Positions 1 to 8,424 are shown, counted from the stretch's first letter. The stretch is DNA of 45,112 bases from an uncultured Acidobacteriaceae bacterium (GCA_903911925.1 CAIWFH010000071.1:1-45112), one strand, 5' to 3'. The notes: generated by a model not told the origin, from the sequence alone. Numbers and translations are program-made.

Positions 1-139
1 CGCTCCAAAGTGCGACGGATCCCTTCTTCCAAAACTATCGGCTCTGCAACACGCATATCGAGGCCCTCTCATCATAAGATGACTCTCGATACATAAGTGA
101 ATCTATTTATGACGGACTACACTAGGCTACTCCGATCTT

Positions 140-1126
140 TTGCTTTCGACGGCGACTGCGCAATGGAAGTCCATGAATGCTCGCGAGGAGATCAATGCCA
201 TTGTTGAGCAGCTAAATGGCCCTGAGTATCGGTTTGCTTTTACCAAAGACTTTGTTATGAAAGCTTGCTTGGTATTGACCGATGACATCTCCGACACCCG
301 GTTCAAAGTAACCAACTTTAATGCCTCTAACACCAAAAAGATCGAAGCGAACTGGAAGAAAATTACGAGTGCGTTGGTGCAGGCTGTCGGGCTCCTATCC
401 AGTTTCGGATTAACAGAGCGTTCTCTAACCTCTGCTAACTCCGTTTTGTCAATTGCATACTATCTACTTAAACGCTCGCTACCCCCATCTTATGACTCAG
501 CACAAAAATACGCATCTGACAGGAGGCAATTCGAGAGCGGCTTTTTTAAGAGCCTCCTTCGGGGCGCATTCGGCGCACAAGGTGACACGGTACTGTCCAA
601 TCTTCGGGGCGTGATTAAAGCGTCTTATGAATTGTTCCCCGCTGGGGCGCTAGCTGATAAGTTGCAGCAAATGAATCGTCCAATTCGATTCACCGACGAG
701 GATTTAGAGGATCTCCTTGCGATCCAGTACGGTGAAAGGCTCTCATTTGTTGCCCTGGCTCTTCTTTACCCGTGGGTAGATTACAGGAACCTGTTTCACA
801 TTGATCACATTCATCCCCGCTCCATGTTCACGCGCAAAGCTTTGCGGAAGGCCGGAGTCCCCGAGGGCGACCTTGAGTTCTGCCTCGCACATTACGATGA
901 AATTCCCAACCTTCAGATTCTCTCAAGCAATCCAAATATTGAGAAATCGAATATTCCATTCGAAGATTGGTTCGCAAGGAATTATTCGACCAAGAAGGCG
1001 AGGGAGGACTTTTGCGAAAGGCAGTTTATTCCCGACGTCGACCTCAAACTTTCAAATTTTTGGGAATTCTTCGAAAAGCGATCGGCCCTTTTGAAAGGCG
1101 ACTTTGGCGTTGTTTTGCAGTCTTAG
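140..1126 (+). CDS. DUF262/HNH-type protein, N-terminally truncated
   Basis: The C-terminal part of a DUF262-family protein (GmrSD-like, often type IV restriction or phage-defence related). The segment around residues 215-235 carries an HNH-like motif, FHIDHIHPRSMF, followed by an Asn-rich stretch (IPNLQILSSNPN) typical of these nucleases. The N-terminal DUF262 nucleotide-binding half is absent. The listed start is a TTG. The homologous-looking frame can be read back to about 113 (LGYSDLLL...), where an in-frame TGA at 110-112 stops it, and all three forward frames upstream contain stops. The gene is visibly AT-richer than its neighbours, which suggests horizontal acquisition. I infer a decayed or truncated remnant; a shortened but expressed protein is possible. 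Confidence 0.6.
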   Translation: MLSTATAQWKSMNAREEINAIVEQLNGPEYRFAFTKDFVMKACLVLTDDISDTRFKVTNFNASNTKKIEANWKKITSALVQAVGLLSSFGLTERSLTSANSVLSIAYYLLKRSLPPSYDSAQKYASDRRQFESGFFKSLLRGAFGAQGDTVLSNLRGVIKASYELFPAGALADKLQQMNRPIRFTDEDLEDLLAIQYGERLSFVALALLYPWVDYRNLFHIDHIHPRSMFTRKALRKAGVPEGDLEFCLAHYDEIPNLQILSSNPNIEKSNIPFEDWFARNYSTKKAREDFCERQFIPDVDLKLSNFWEFFEKRSALLKGDFGVVLQS

Positions 1127-1706
1127 GGTTCCAATACAGGTTGAGTTGAAAACGGTTGTTTTAAGCAGAGGCAAGTTGGCGCTGCTTCGCGGCATGGCGA
1201 GTTAGCAAGTCGGCGCAGAAATCCAGTTGTGACGCAGACGCTAAACGTCCGGCCGAGTCTGCTGGTGGTATGCGGGGGGTGAACAGGCTGCGGAAAAAGT
1301 TGCGAGTTTGAGCGAAACGCTCGGAATGGCCTCAGCAGGGGCTGAAGCCCGCCGCTGATTTTAAGCCGCCTGCGGCACGACTGAAGTCGTGCCCCGTTAC
1401 AAAGCACATTAAGCATGGGCCTACAGTGAGTTTTTCCGCAAGCTGTGAAGTCATGCCCTGACACTTCTTGCCTTCCAGAAAGTGTTTTTCCGCAGCCAGT
1501 AAAGGAGTGCCTGGTTACAAAGCACCTGGAAGATGCCGATTTGGGGAGTATTTCCGCAACATGGTGGGCGCATCGTTTCTGCTGGCCGCGCCGCCGCCCT
1601 TTTGCTTTGCCGAATGAAGACATTGCGGCAGGGGTGTCCCCGGCGGCGCAATGCCTGGGTGCGCTTCTCTGCTATGCTGAATGGTTTAACCCGGTAAGGA
1701 GAAGTC
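1127..1706. repeat. Repeat-filled intergenic region upstream of rbfA
   Basis: No convincing gene lies in these 580 bases. Two kinds of dispersed repeat fill it. At 1141-1250 is a copy of an element also found at about 20385-20480, sharing the core GCTTCGCGGCAT and the tail AATCCAGTT. At 1335-1535 is a copy of the GGGGCTGAAGCCC / GCACGACTGAAGTCGTGC hairpin family. Its distal part (TGACACTTCTTGCCTTCCAG at 1459-1478) recurs exactly at 37089-37108. The open frames crossing this region only read through the repeats. Confidence 0.75.
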
Positions 1707-2156
1707 ATGCCCGAACACAGAGCTAGAAAGCATCATCAGGACCGGGTGGCGGAGACGCTGCGGCTGGAGATTGGATCCATGATCGAGGGCGAACTGACCG
1801 ACTCGCGGATTGGATTCTGCTACGTAACCGAGGTGCTGATTGGCCCTGGCGGCAAGTCGGCGCGCGTATATGTGGCCATGGACAGCGCGGTGGAGGACGT
1901 GGTGAAGGCCGAGGCGGACACCATCGCCGGGCTGGAAGCGGCCAAGGGGTTTATCCGCTATGAGCTGAAGGAGCGCATGGGTGTGCGGCACGTGCCCGAA
2001 CTGAGTTTTCTGGCCGACCGGTCGGGGCGCTTCCAAGCGCGCATTGTGGAGTTGATGGATCGGACGCGGAAACGGCAAAAGAAACAGGCAGAGCTGCCCG
2101 CGAGCCCCGGCACTGAGCCGCCAGTTGGTCCCGCGACCCCGGTTCCGGGGGAGTAG
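1707..2156 (+). CDS. rbfA: 30S ribosome-binding factor RbfA
   Basis: RbfA binds the small ribosomal subunit late in assembly and is needed for 16S rRNA 5'-end maturation and cold adaptation. The 149-residue product has the family features: a basic N-terminus that starts the first helix (RVAETLRLEIGSMI), the strand region GFCYVTEVLIGPGGKSARVYV, and the C-terminal motif RHVPELSFLADRS. It ends in a Pro-rich tail. The ATG is preceded by AAGGAG at 1696-1701. nrnA starts 6 bases after its stop, so the two are probably cotranscribed. The usual upstream partner infB is not present; repeats and a foreign gene lie there instead. Confidence 0.95.
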   Translation: MPEHRARKHHQDRVAETLRLEIGSMIEGELTDSRIGFCYVTEVLIGPGGKSARVYVAMDSAVEDVVKAEADTIAGLEAAKGFIRYELKERMGVRHVPELSFLADRSGRFQARIVELMDRTRKRQKKQAELPASPGTEPPVGPATPVPGE

Positions 2157-2162
2157 AAGCCG

Positions 2163-3203
2163 ATGGAAGACTCCAGCGGGAAAACGGCGCGGGATTTGGC
2201 TCCAGACGAGGCCGCAGAGGCTTGCGCGGAGACGGAAAGCCCGGTTAAGGCGATTCTGAGAGTGCTGCGCCAGGGGGAACGGTTCCTGGTGTGCTCGCAC
2301 GAACGGCCGGACGGCGACGCGGTGGGCAGCGTGACGGCCATGGGGATGCTGCTGGAGCAAATGGGCAAGCGGGCCGACCTGGTTAGCGCCGACCATGTTC
2401 CCACCATTTACCGGGGGTTGCCGGGGGCAAGCGCCATCCGTGCGGTTCAGCGCGTTCACGGCCCCTACGATGCGGTGATCCTACTGGAATGCGACGGGTT
2501 GGCGCGCGCCAGGGTGCAGGGACTGGGGAAGTTTTTTCAGATCAACATCGACCACCACGCCACGGGCCGGAAATTTGCCAATCTAAACTGGATTGACCGC
2601 GAGGCGGCAAGCGTGGGCGAGATGGTGTACCGGCTGGCGCTGGCGGCCGGGGCCACCATTACGCCGGAGATGGCCACCAGCCTTTACACCACGGTGCTGA
2701 CCGATACCGGGGGCTTTCGTTACGGGGGGACACGGGCATCGACGTTTGCCATGGCGCGGGAACTGGTGCTGGCCGGGGCCGATCCAATTCGAATCGCGAG
2801 GGACGTGTTTTTTTCGACGGCCACCTCAAAGCTGCTGCTGCTGGGCGCGGCCCTGGTCAACCTGAAACGGGAGGGACGGCTGGCCTGGCTGTGGGTGACG
2901 CAACAGGACATGGTGCGGACGTGCGCGGCGGACGAAGATTGCGAAGGGATTGTGAACTACGCTGTGTCGATCTTCGGTGTCGAGGCCGCAGTGTTTTTGC
3001 GGGAACTGCCTGAGAGGCGCATTCAAGCAAGCCTTCGCAGCAAGGGGTTGGTCAACGTATCGGCCATTGCGGAACGGCTGGGCGGGGGCGGGCACGAAAA
3101 TGCGGCAGGCTGCACCCTGGAAGGGCCGCTGCCGCGCGCACTTGAAGAAATTCTGGCTGAATTGCGCCCCAGCGTGGCCGGATTCCTGCCTGATGCGCCG
3201 TGA
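2163..3203 (+). CDS. nrnA: DHH/DHHA1 phosphoesterase, NrnA-type oligoribonuclease
   Basis: Likely hydrolyses short RNA oligonucleotides (nanoRNA) and/or 3'-phosphoadenosine 5'-phosphate in the cytoplasm. The metal-binding DHH-family motifs are visible: SHERPDGDAVGS (H46, D50, D52), an Asp in LLECDG (D111), NIDHH (D130-H132) and TDTGGFRY (D181). The C-terminal DHHA1 substrate motif GGGGHENAAG is at about 307-316. At 346 residues it is close to the usual NrnA length, with a short extra N-terminus. GGGGAG ahead of the ATG overlaps the end of rbfA, supporting an rbfA-nrnA operon. Related c-di-AMP/pGpG phosphodiesterases of the same fold cannot be excluded. Confidence 0.9.
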   Translation: MEDSSGKTARDLAPDEAAEACAETESPVKAILRVLRQGERFLVCSHERPDGDAVGSVTAMGMLLEQMGKRADLVSADHVPTIYRGLPGASAIRAVQRVHGPYDAVILLECDGLARARVQGLGKFFQINIDHHATGRKFANLNWIDREAASVGEMVYRLALAAGATITPEMATSLYTTVLTDTGGFRYGGTRASTFAMARELVLAGADPIRIARDVFFSTATSKLLLLGAALVNLKREGRLAWLWVTQQDMVRTCAADEDCEGIVNYAVSIFGVEAAVFLRELPERRIQASLRSKGLVNVSAIAERLGGGGHENAAGCTLEGPLPRALEEILAELRPSVAGFLPDAP

Positions 3204-3388
3204 GAGGCCTTGAGATTCGGCCTGAATCTGTTAGCCTTGTCCCTATCGAAACGAAGCGAAAGTTCCGCGCCTTTTTTGCACGCGGCTGTAACAGGGCCAG
3301 GCAGTTTCCCCCAAGATCGTCCTGACCGATGCTGGTAGCAATTCTGCGCGGATCAGGCCATGACCTACCCGCTGGAGAGACGCTGAAA

Positions 3389-5185
3389 GTGGAAACGAAG
3401 CCGGAACCCTCTGCCCCGAAAGCAGCAGAACCGCAGCGCAGACGACTGCCCAAAGGGGCCACCATCCGCGAGGTAGCTGTCTTTCTGGCTATGACCGCCT
3501 TCTTTCTTATTTATGGGCTTACCCCGATTCTGGGCGGCGACGGCCTGGGCCTGGTGGGCGCGGACGAGCCCCGCTACGCACAGATCGCCCATGAAATGCT
3601 GGCCCGGTTCAATGCTGCCGCGACGATCAAAGAGCGGCTGAGCGCATGCGTCACTCCTTATCTCTACGGTCACCCATGGCTTGAGAAGCCGGCGCTCTAC
3701 TATTGGCGGGCGATGTTTGTGTTTCAGGATTTCGGGGTGCACGACTGGGCCGCGCGCCTGCCTTCAACCAGCTTTGCGTTCATCATGGTGGCACTGATTT
3801 ATCTGCACATGCGCCGCTTCAGGCCCGGAGGGCACCTGGACGCGGCCATTATTACGGTGGCCTGCGCTGGAATCATGGGGTTTTCGCGAGGGGCCTCGAC
3901 CGACATGCAGATGGCGGCGCCACTGGCCATCGGGTTGCTGGGCTGGTACGCGTGGTTTGAGACCGACTCGAAGTTCTGGCTTTACGACATTTATTTCTTT
4001 ACCGGGCTGGCCACGCTTGCCAAGGGCCCGGTGGCCCCGTTTCTGGCGCTGGCGATTGTGGCCTCGTTCGCGGCCCTGCGACGGGACTGGTCGATCCTTT
4101 GGCGGTCGTTCTGGTGGCCGGGGGTTTTGCTGTATTTTGCCATGGTGCTGCCCTGGTTTATCGCCGTGCAGCATCAGAATCCTACATTTTTCAGGGAGTT
4201 CTTCCTGGAGCACAACCTGGAGCGCTTTGCCACCAATCGCTACCAGCACCCACAGCCGTTCTGGTACTACCTTGCCGTGGTGGTGCTGGCGCTGATGCCG
4301 TGGACGGTAGTGGCCTTGCAGGCGCTTGCAGATGGCGTGCGCACTTCAGTGAACGAGTGGCTGTTAAGGTGGACGACCCGCAGCAAGCCATGCGCCGGCC
4401 AGCCAGGGGACGCGTTTCCGGAGTTCCTGGTGATCTGGGCGCTCATTCCTATTCTTTTCTTTTCTTTCTCCCAGTCAAAGCTGCCGGGTTACATTTTGCC
4501 CTCAATTCCTCCGATCACGATTTTGACGGGCGACTACCTGTTTCGCCGCAGGAAGCCGGGGTTGAACAAGTGGGTGATTGCCGGGCACGCGCTTTTGTCC
4601 GGGGTGATGACCATGTGTGCGCTGCTTGTGCCGTGGTTTGTGGCTCATGGCAAGCAGATGCCCCCCACCTATGCCCTGGTGGCTGCACTGCTGTCTGCCT
4701 CGGGCGCGGCGCTTCTGATCGTAATCGTCGTCATGTGGGGCGGAGTGGCCCGGTTGCGGCTGGTGACCTCGGCGGTGCTGATGGTGCTGGTGCTCTTTCT
4801 CTACGGCGTGGGCCCGTTCTTCACAATTCCGGCGGTAAGCGCCACCAAGCGGACAATTCATTTGCTTGACCGCTCCTACTCCGCGCGTCCGTTGGCAGAG
4901 CGGCTGGCCAGCTATGTTCCTGCCGATGAAACGGTGGCTGTGTTTCGTGTCCGGCGCGACATGGAATACGGGCTCTCTTTCTACCGCAATCGCGAAGTTG
5001 TGAACTACGAGGAAGACGGAGTGCCGGACGGACGGCATATTCTGGTGGCGCGCATCGCGGGCCGCGGAGGGACCGGCTTGAACACACAAGCCGCGCTGGA
5101 GGAGTACCTGGAAGGGCGAAGCTATCAGCAGCTCTTTAGTTGGCCCGAACAAGGGCTAATGGTCTACCTTGTGGGCAGCCGGTAA
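3389..5185 (+). CDS. GT39/ArnT-like membrane glycosyltransferase
   Basis: An integral membrane glycosyltransferase of the PMT/ArnT superfamily, expected to move a sugar from a polyprenyl-phosphate donor to a lipid or protein acceptor on the outer face of the inner membrane. The first periplasmic loop holds the conserved acidic motif GADEPRYAQIAHEML. About a dozen hydrophobic helices follow (for example FLAMTAFFLIYG, FWYYLAVVVLALMPW, LLIVIVVMWGG), with a soluble C-terminal domain of about 100 residues. I chose the GTG at 3389 (598 residues) because GGAGAG lies 9 bases upstream; an in-frame ATG at 3329 lacks a ribosome-binding site and would add an unconserved leader. The acceptor is unknown. 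Confidence 0.85.
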   Translation: METKPEPSAPKAAEPQRRRLPKGATIREVAVFLAMTAFFLIYGLTPILGGDGLGLVGADEPRYAQIAHEMLARFNAAATIKERLSACVTPYLYGHPWLEKPALYYWRAMFVFQDFGVHDWAARLPSTSFAFIMVALIYLHMRRFRPGGHLDAAIITVACAGIMGFSRGASTDMQMAAPLAIGLLGWYAWFETDSKFWLYDIYFFTGLATLAKGPVAPFLALAIVASFAALRRDWSILWRSFWWPGVLLYFAMVLPWFIAVQHQNPTFFREFFLEHNLERFATNRYQHPQPFWYYLAVVVLALMPWTVVALQALADGVRTSVNEWLLRWTTRSKPCAGQPGDAFPEFLVIWALIPILFFSFSQSKLPGYILPSIPPITILTGDYLFRRRKPGLNKWVIAGHALLSGVMTMCALLVPWFVAHGKQMPPTYALVAALLSASGAALLIVIVVMWGGVARLRLVTSAVLMVLVLFLYGVGPFFTIPAVSATKRTIHLLDRSYSARPLAERLASYVPADETVAVFRVRRDMEYGLSFYRNREVVNYEEDGVPDGRHILVARIAGRGGTGLNTQAALEEYLEGRSYQQLFSWPEQGLMVYLVGSR

Positions 5186-5380
5186 GCCGATAGTTTACGC
5201 CGCCTGTTGCAGAGGACGGCAACTCGTGACAGAGTGACCTCAGGGACACACTCCATCCGGTGTGCACGTTGAGGTATGCTTTTTTGAACGGCCATGGGTG
5301 GGTTTTGGCAGCCTTTTTTGCTCCCCGCCAGGGAAATACCTCAACCCCCATGGGCGGTTCGGCGTCAAACAGGGAAATCT

Positions 5381-6358
5381 ATGGCATCCGGCGTTTCCAT
5401 CGAGATTCTCGACCTCAGGCACTTTGCGGCGCCCATGCTGCGCCCGGTGCTGGATGCCGAGGGCGAAGTGTGGAAGAATCGGCTGCATTGGGACTATCGG
5501 CCATCAGTCAAACTGCTGATGCAGTACCTGGACAGCCACATGCTGCCAGGATATGGGGCGGTGGACGCGGGACAGGTAACCGGCTATGCGTTTTGCGTTT
5601 ACGAGGAAAGCAAGGCGGTTGTCGGCGACGTATTTGCCATGCCGGGGCCGGGCTCTGGATCGGCATTTGAGATTGAGGAGACCCTGCTCAAGCACCTGCT
5701 TGAGACTCTGCTGAACTCGCCGCATGTTGACCGGGTGGAGTCGCAACTGCTGTTGCACCCGGCAGGGACGCACGCCGGCGCGTTCAGAAAGAACGGCTTT
5801 GAGATTTTCAGGCGGCTCTTCATGGTGCAGCAACTCGAGGGTCACTGGGGCCCGCCGCGGGCCGATCTGCCACAGGAACTGGAATTGCGCCCCTGGCGCG
5901 ACGAGGACCTGACCGCCGCGGGGCGGCTGATCTGCGTGGCCTACGGCAACCATCCCGACAGCCTGATCAACGACCAGTATCGCTCGGTGCACGGCTCGCA
6001 ACGCTTTCTGCACAACATTGTGCGCTACTCCGGCTGCGGCGCCTTTTCTGCGCCGTGTTCGCACGTGGTGGTGGACCGGGCGAGCAGGGAGATTGTGGCG
6101 CTGGTGCTTGGCTCGCGCGTGAGTCCGCAGAGCGGGCACATTACCCAGTTGTGCGTGCATCCACGCTACCGGCGCAAGGGCCTGGCCCGGGTGCTGCTTT
6201 CGACGGCCGCCTTCCATTTTTTGCGGCTGGGCGCGGCTGAAATCTCGCTTACCGTAACGGAAGCCAACGGCGAGGCGGTGGAGCTTTACCGCACGGAGGG
6301 ATACGAAACGGCGCACACCTTTGACGCTGCGGTTTGGGAGCGAGACGGCTTTGTCTGA
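5381..6358 (+). CDS. GNAT family N-acetyltransferase, two GNAT halves
   Basis: A predicted acetyl-CoA-dependent acyltransferase. The C-terminal half has a clear GNAT acetyl-CoA loop (ITQLCVHPRYRRKGLARVLL, about residues 254-273), followed by the VTEANGEAVELYRTEGYE segment typical of the last strands. The N-terminal half (about 1-155) has GNAT-like secondary structure, ending AFRKNGFEIFRRLFMVQQ, but no intact acetyl-CoA loop, so it may be a degenerate second domain. I chose the ATG at 5381 (325 residues), preceded by AGGGA; an upstream ATG at 5294 would add a Pro/Trp-rich leader. Substrate unknown. Confidence 0.8.
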   Translation: MASGVSIEILDLRHFAAPMLRPVLDAEGEVWKNRLHWDYRPSVKLLMQYLDSHMLPGYGAVDAGQVTGYAFCVYEESKAVVGDVFAMPGPGSGSAFEIEETLLKHLLETLLNSPHVDRVESQLLLHPAGTHAGAFRKNGFEIFRRLFMVQQLEGHWGPPRADLPQELELRPWRDEDLTAAGRLICVAYGNHPDSLINDQYRSVHGSQRFLHNIVRYSGCGAFSAPCSHVVVDRASREIVALVLGSRVSPQSGHITQLCVHPRYRRKGLARVLLSTAAFHFLRLGAAEISLTVTEANGEAVELYRTEGYETAHTFDAAVWERDGFV

Positions 6359-6438
6359 GGGAGCGTTGGCAGGCAAAAGCAAACGCTGCCGAACGGGATC
6401 ATATGAACTACCCATTTGGATCGAACGGTCCTGCGCGA

Positions 6439-6630
6439 TCAGCGTCCCACTCGGAACTGGCTGATGTAGTGCATCAATCCAAATATATTAACGATCCAAA
6501 GCACCACGGCGATCACGACCACGGCATTCAATATCCCCTTGATAGTCTCCTGCATGGGGATGAACCGGTTGATCAGCCATAGCAACACTCCTACGACAAT
6601 CAGAGCAAGCACAACATTGACCAGTGGCAC
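6439..6630 (-). CDS. Small Thivi_2564-type membrane protein
   Basis: A 63-residue protein with two hydrophobic segments (LVNVVLALIVVGVLLWLI and ILNAVVVIAVVLWIVNIF) separated by a short loop, NRFIPMQETIK. This is the arrangement of the small Thivi_2564-family inner-membrane proteins, whose function is not known. It uses a GTG start at 6628-6630 with GGGAG a few bases upstream. It lies convergent to the GNAT gene and downstream of the secreted-protein gene, in the same orientation as the latter. Confidence 0.75.
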   Translation of the reverse strand: MPLVNVVLALIVVGVLLWLINRFIPMQETIKGILNAVVVIAVVLWIVNIFGLMHYISQFRVGR

Positions 6631-6715
6631 ACGTCATCTCCCGACGATCATGAGCTTCTGAAACTCGGCCGGGGCGGTCCGCTGCTCCGGCCGATGGGTC
6701 CAGGGCGACCGATTC

Positions 6716-7081
6716 TCATTGATAGTGTTCACCGTTCATGTGGCGCATCGCGCGGTCATAACCGCGGCGGAATCCTTCACGGTAATCATCGCGGTCTTCG
6801 CGCGCTACGTGGGGATGCCGGAAACTGTCGTGGTGTTCAATGTCGCCGGAGCGGTGATGGTGGAAGTCATCGCGGGCGGCCTCGACACCATCGTGATAGC
6901 CCCTTCGCTGGGCCTCCCGGAACTCCTGAGGCGGAGCATCCCAGTCGCGGTCATGGTCATCGCGGTCCTGAATGGCTATCGGATTGGATCCATTCGGTGA
7001 TGCGTGTGCCTTGGCAGCCAACAAGCCTGCTGGCCCGAGGGCGAGAGCGAGGAGCGATAAAGCAATCGTTTTTAATTTCAT
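6716..7081 (-). CDS. Small secreted protein rich in His, Asp and Arg
   Basis: A 121-residue product of unknown function. It begins with a clear Sec signal peptide (MKLKTIALSLLALALG...AKAHA) and continues as a very polar protein rich in His, Asp and Arg. Two related short units can be seen: QRRGYHDGVEAARDDFHHH and FRRGYDRAMRHMNGEH. The His clusters (HHH, HH, HPH) could bind metal, but this is inference. I chose the start at 7081 because a near-perfect AGGAGG lies just upstream; a longer frame to 7321 reads through non-coding DNA. No named family was recognised. Confidence 0.75.
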   Translation of the reverse strand: MKLKTIALSLLALALGPAGLLAAKAHASPNGSNPIAIQDRDDHDRDWDAPPQEFREAQRRGYHDGVEAARDDFHHHRSGDIEHHDSFRHPHVAREDRDDYREGFRRGYDRAMRHMNGEHYQ

Positions 7082-7447
7082 CGCAAGTGACCTCCTTTTT
7101 GCGCTTGCGATAGAGATGTGCCATTTTCGAGGCGCGTTGCCTCGGGGAAAGTTAGTGTGGCGGGACTGAAGGCGTTGTGCCGGATGCAAAACGAATGCTT
7201 TCAAAGCATTATGGAGTTCACAGCGGGAGCTCAAATTCGTCGTCCGGAAAGCGGCACGGGAACTAGTATTGGGCGCGGGCTCGACGCGGTGGAGGGGGGC
7301 TCTGGTGCCCATAATCGGCAATCCACTTTGGCGGTTCAGGCTCCAGCGACCGTTCGTGATTGCGCGTGAAGACCCGCGGCCAAATCGACCGCGAGAACCG
7401 CAAAAGCAAAGGATTGAAAGGTACAGCGCATACGCCTCGCCGAGGAC
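7082..7447. promoter_or_regulatory. Intergenic region with a 17-bp perfect palindrome
   Basis: This 366-base gap separates two minus-strand units and should contain the promoter for the secreted-protein gene that starts at 7081. At 7194-7210 lies the palindrome AATGCTTTCAAAGCATT (8-bp arms around one central base), 113 bases upstream of that start. It looks like an operator for a dimeric regulator. No gene was found in the gap; the open frames across it have no family similarity that I recognise. Confidence 0.4.
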
Positions 7448-7627
7448 TTAGCGCGCGATGAGGAACATGAGCCAACTGAGCACGATGGCCGAGCCTACAA
7501 AGAGCACGAAGCAGTAGATGCCGTAGCGGACCATGCGGCGAGGGGTCTCGCGCTGGGTGATGCCGAAGATGACAGACGCAAAGAGGGCGAAGAGGACCAG
7601 CGCTGCGAAATGGGAGGGATGAAGCAT
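7448..7627 (-). CDS. 59-residue two-helix membrane protein
   Basis: A short gene encoding 59 residues that begins MLHPSHFAALVLFALFASVI and ends FVGSAIVLSWLMFLIAR. It has two hydrophobic helices joined by a basic loop (TQRETPRRMVRYG). Its ATG shares one base with the TGA of the upstream DUF6677-type gene (TGATG), so translation is probably coupled and the two proteins may work together in the membrane. No function is known to me. Confidence 0.7.
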   Translation of the reverse strand: MLHPSHFAALVLFALFASVIFGITQRETPRRMVRYGIYCFVLFVGSAIVLSWLMFLIAR

Positions 7628-8025
7628 CAGGACTTCCTCCCGGTGCGCAGGTTGTGCGCGTCAACGGCAGAGATCACGTTCAAGAGGCCAGAGACCTCGA
7701 TAAAGCGGGTGCCGTAGTCGGCGGTGGTCACCTGCACCTGTTCCGCGCCCAGGCCGAGGATGCGGCTGAAGACGAAGAGCAGGCCGTTGCCCAGGTCGCC
7801 GGCCAGGCCGAGCAGGTCAAGCACGTCGTGGGCGCTGGAATAGATTTTGCCCTGCATGGCGATGCCGAGTACGAACATGCCGATGATCGAGACGGCGATG
7901 AGCGTTCCGCGGCCCCATTTGCGCAGCAGGAAATGTCCCGCGCCGGGGACCAGCCAGCCGGCGATCAGGGGCAGGTAGATGAAGCCCTTATCTGCCGATG
8001 CATCTTTGTTTTGTTCGCTTGCCAT
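7627..8025 (-). CDS. DUF6677-type membrane protein
   Basis: A small membrane protein of about 132 residues with the N-terminal block IYLPLIAGWLVPGAGHFLLRKWGRG, seen in a family I associate with Acidobacteria (DUF6677, function unknown). A hydrophobic helix follows (TLIAVSIIGMFVLGIAM). The C-terminal half (DVLDLLGLAGDLGNGLLFVFSRILG) may hold a second membrane segment. The ATG at 8025 is preferred; a GTG at 8046 in the same frame is possible. It overlaps the downstream 59-residue membrane protein by one base, suggesting a two-gene membrane unit. Confidence 0.7.
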   Translation of the reverse strand: MASEQNKDASADKGFIYLPLIAGWLVPGAGHFLLRKWGRGTLIAVSIIGMFVLGIAMQGKIYSSAHDVLDLLGLAGDLGNGLLFVFSRILGLGAEQVQVTTADYGTRFIEVSGLLNVISAVDAHNLRTGRKS

Positions 8026-8049
8026 ACCTTTTTGACTATACCGCACGAA

Positions 8050-8381
8050 GGGCAGTGGTTAGTGGTTCGTGGTCAGTGGTCAGCCGGATTTGTGTCGGGC
8101 CAACAGTCCTGCCAAACCACGAAAATGACCGTTTTGAATCGGGAAGCCAGCTTTTTCGGCACGACAAAGCTGGCTGCGGAAAAAGGCGTGAATTCGATTC
8201 GACCCGAAGAAAGTGTACCGCAGGGGCTAAAAGCCCCCTGTGGTTTTAGGTCATTTGCGGCACGACTGAAAGTCGTGCCCTGACACTTCGTGCAACTCCG
8301 GAAGAGTTTTCCAGTGCTTGTAGAGTCGTGCCCTGACTCAGAGCGGATCTTGAAACGCGACCTACCCACTAACCACTGCCC
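8050..8381. repeat. MITE-like block bounded by 16-bp inverted repeats
   Basis: GGGCAGTGGTTAGTGG at 8050-8065 is repeated exactly in inverted form (CCACTAACCACTGCCC) at 8366-8381, enclosing about 300 non-coding bases. The interior carries a copy of the GGGGCTAAAAGCCCC / GCACGACTGAAAGTCGTGC hairpin family at 8221-8336. Both ends run into GTGGT/ACCAC-rich degenerate repeats that extend to about 8424. The block fills the gap between the DUF6677-type gene and the M24 peptidase gene. It could be a small non-autonomous element or nested repeats; no transposase or coding sequence is present. Confidence 0.5.
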
Positions 8382-8424
8382 ACTTCCCACCACCGACTAA
8401 CCACTTATCACTAATCACCGCCCA

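Noticed and set aside
1123..1726. Several open frames between the DUF262-type gene and rbfA
   Set aside because: They consist of repeat-family sequence read in different frames and share 'peptides' with other repeat copies.
3329..3388. Upstream ATG for the GT39 glycosyltransferase
   Set aside because: No ribosome-binding site, while the GTG at 3389 has GGAGAG at good spacing.
7263..7664. 133-residue minus-strand open frame
   Set aside because: Arg/Pro/His-rich, off-frame shadow of the real 59-residue membrane protein, which is coupled to the upstream gene.
8050..8424. CRISPR-like short repeats (GTGGTTAGTGG units)
   Set aside because: Units are irregular and degenerate, with no constant repeat length or unique spacers.
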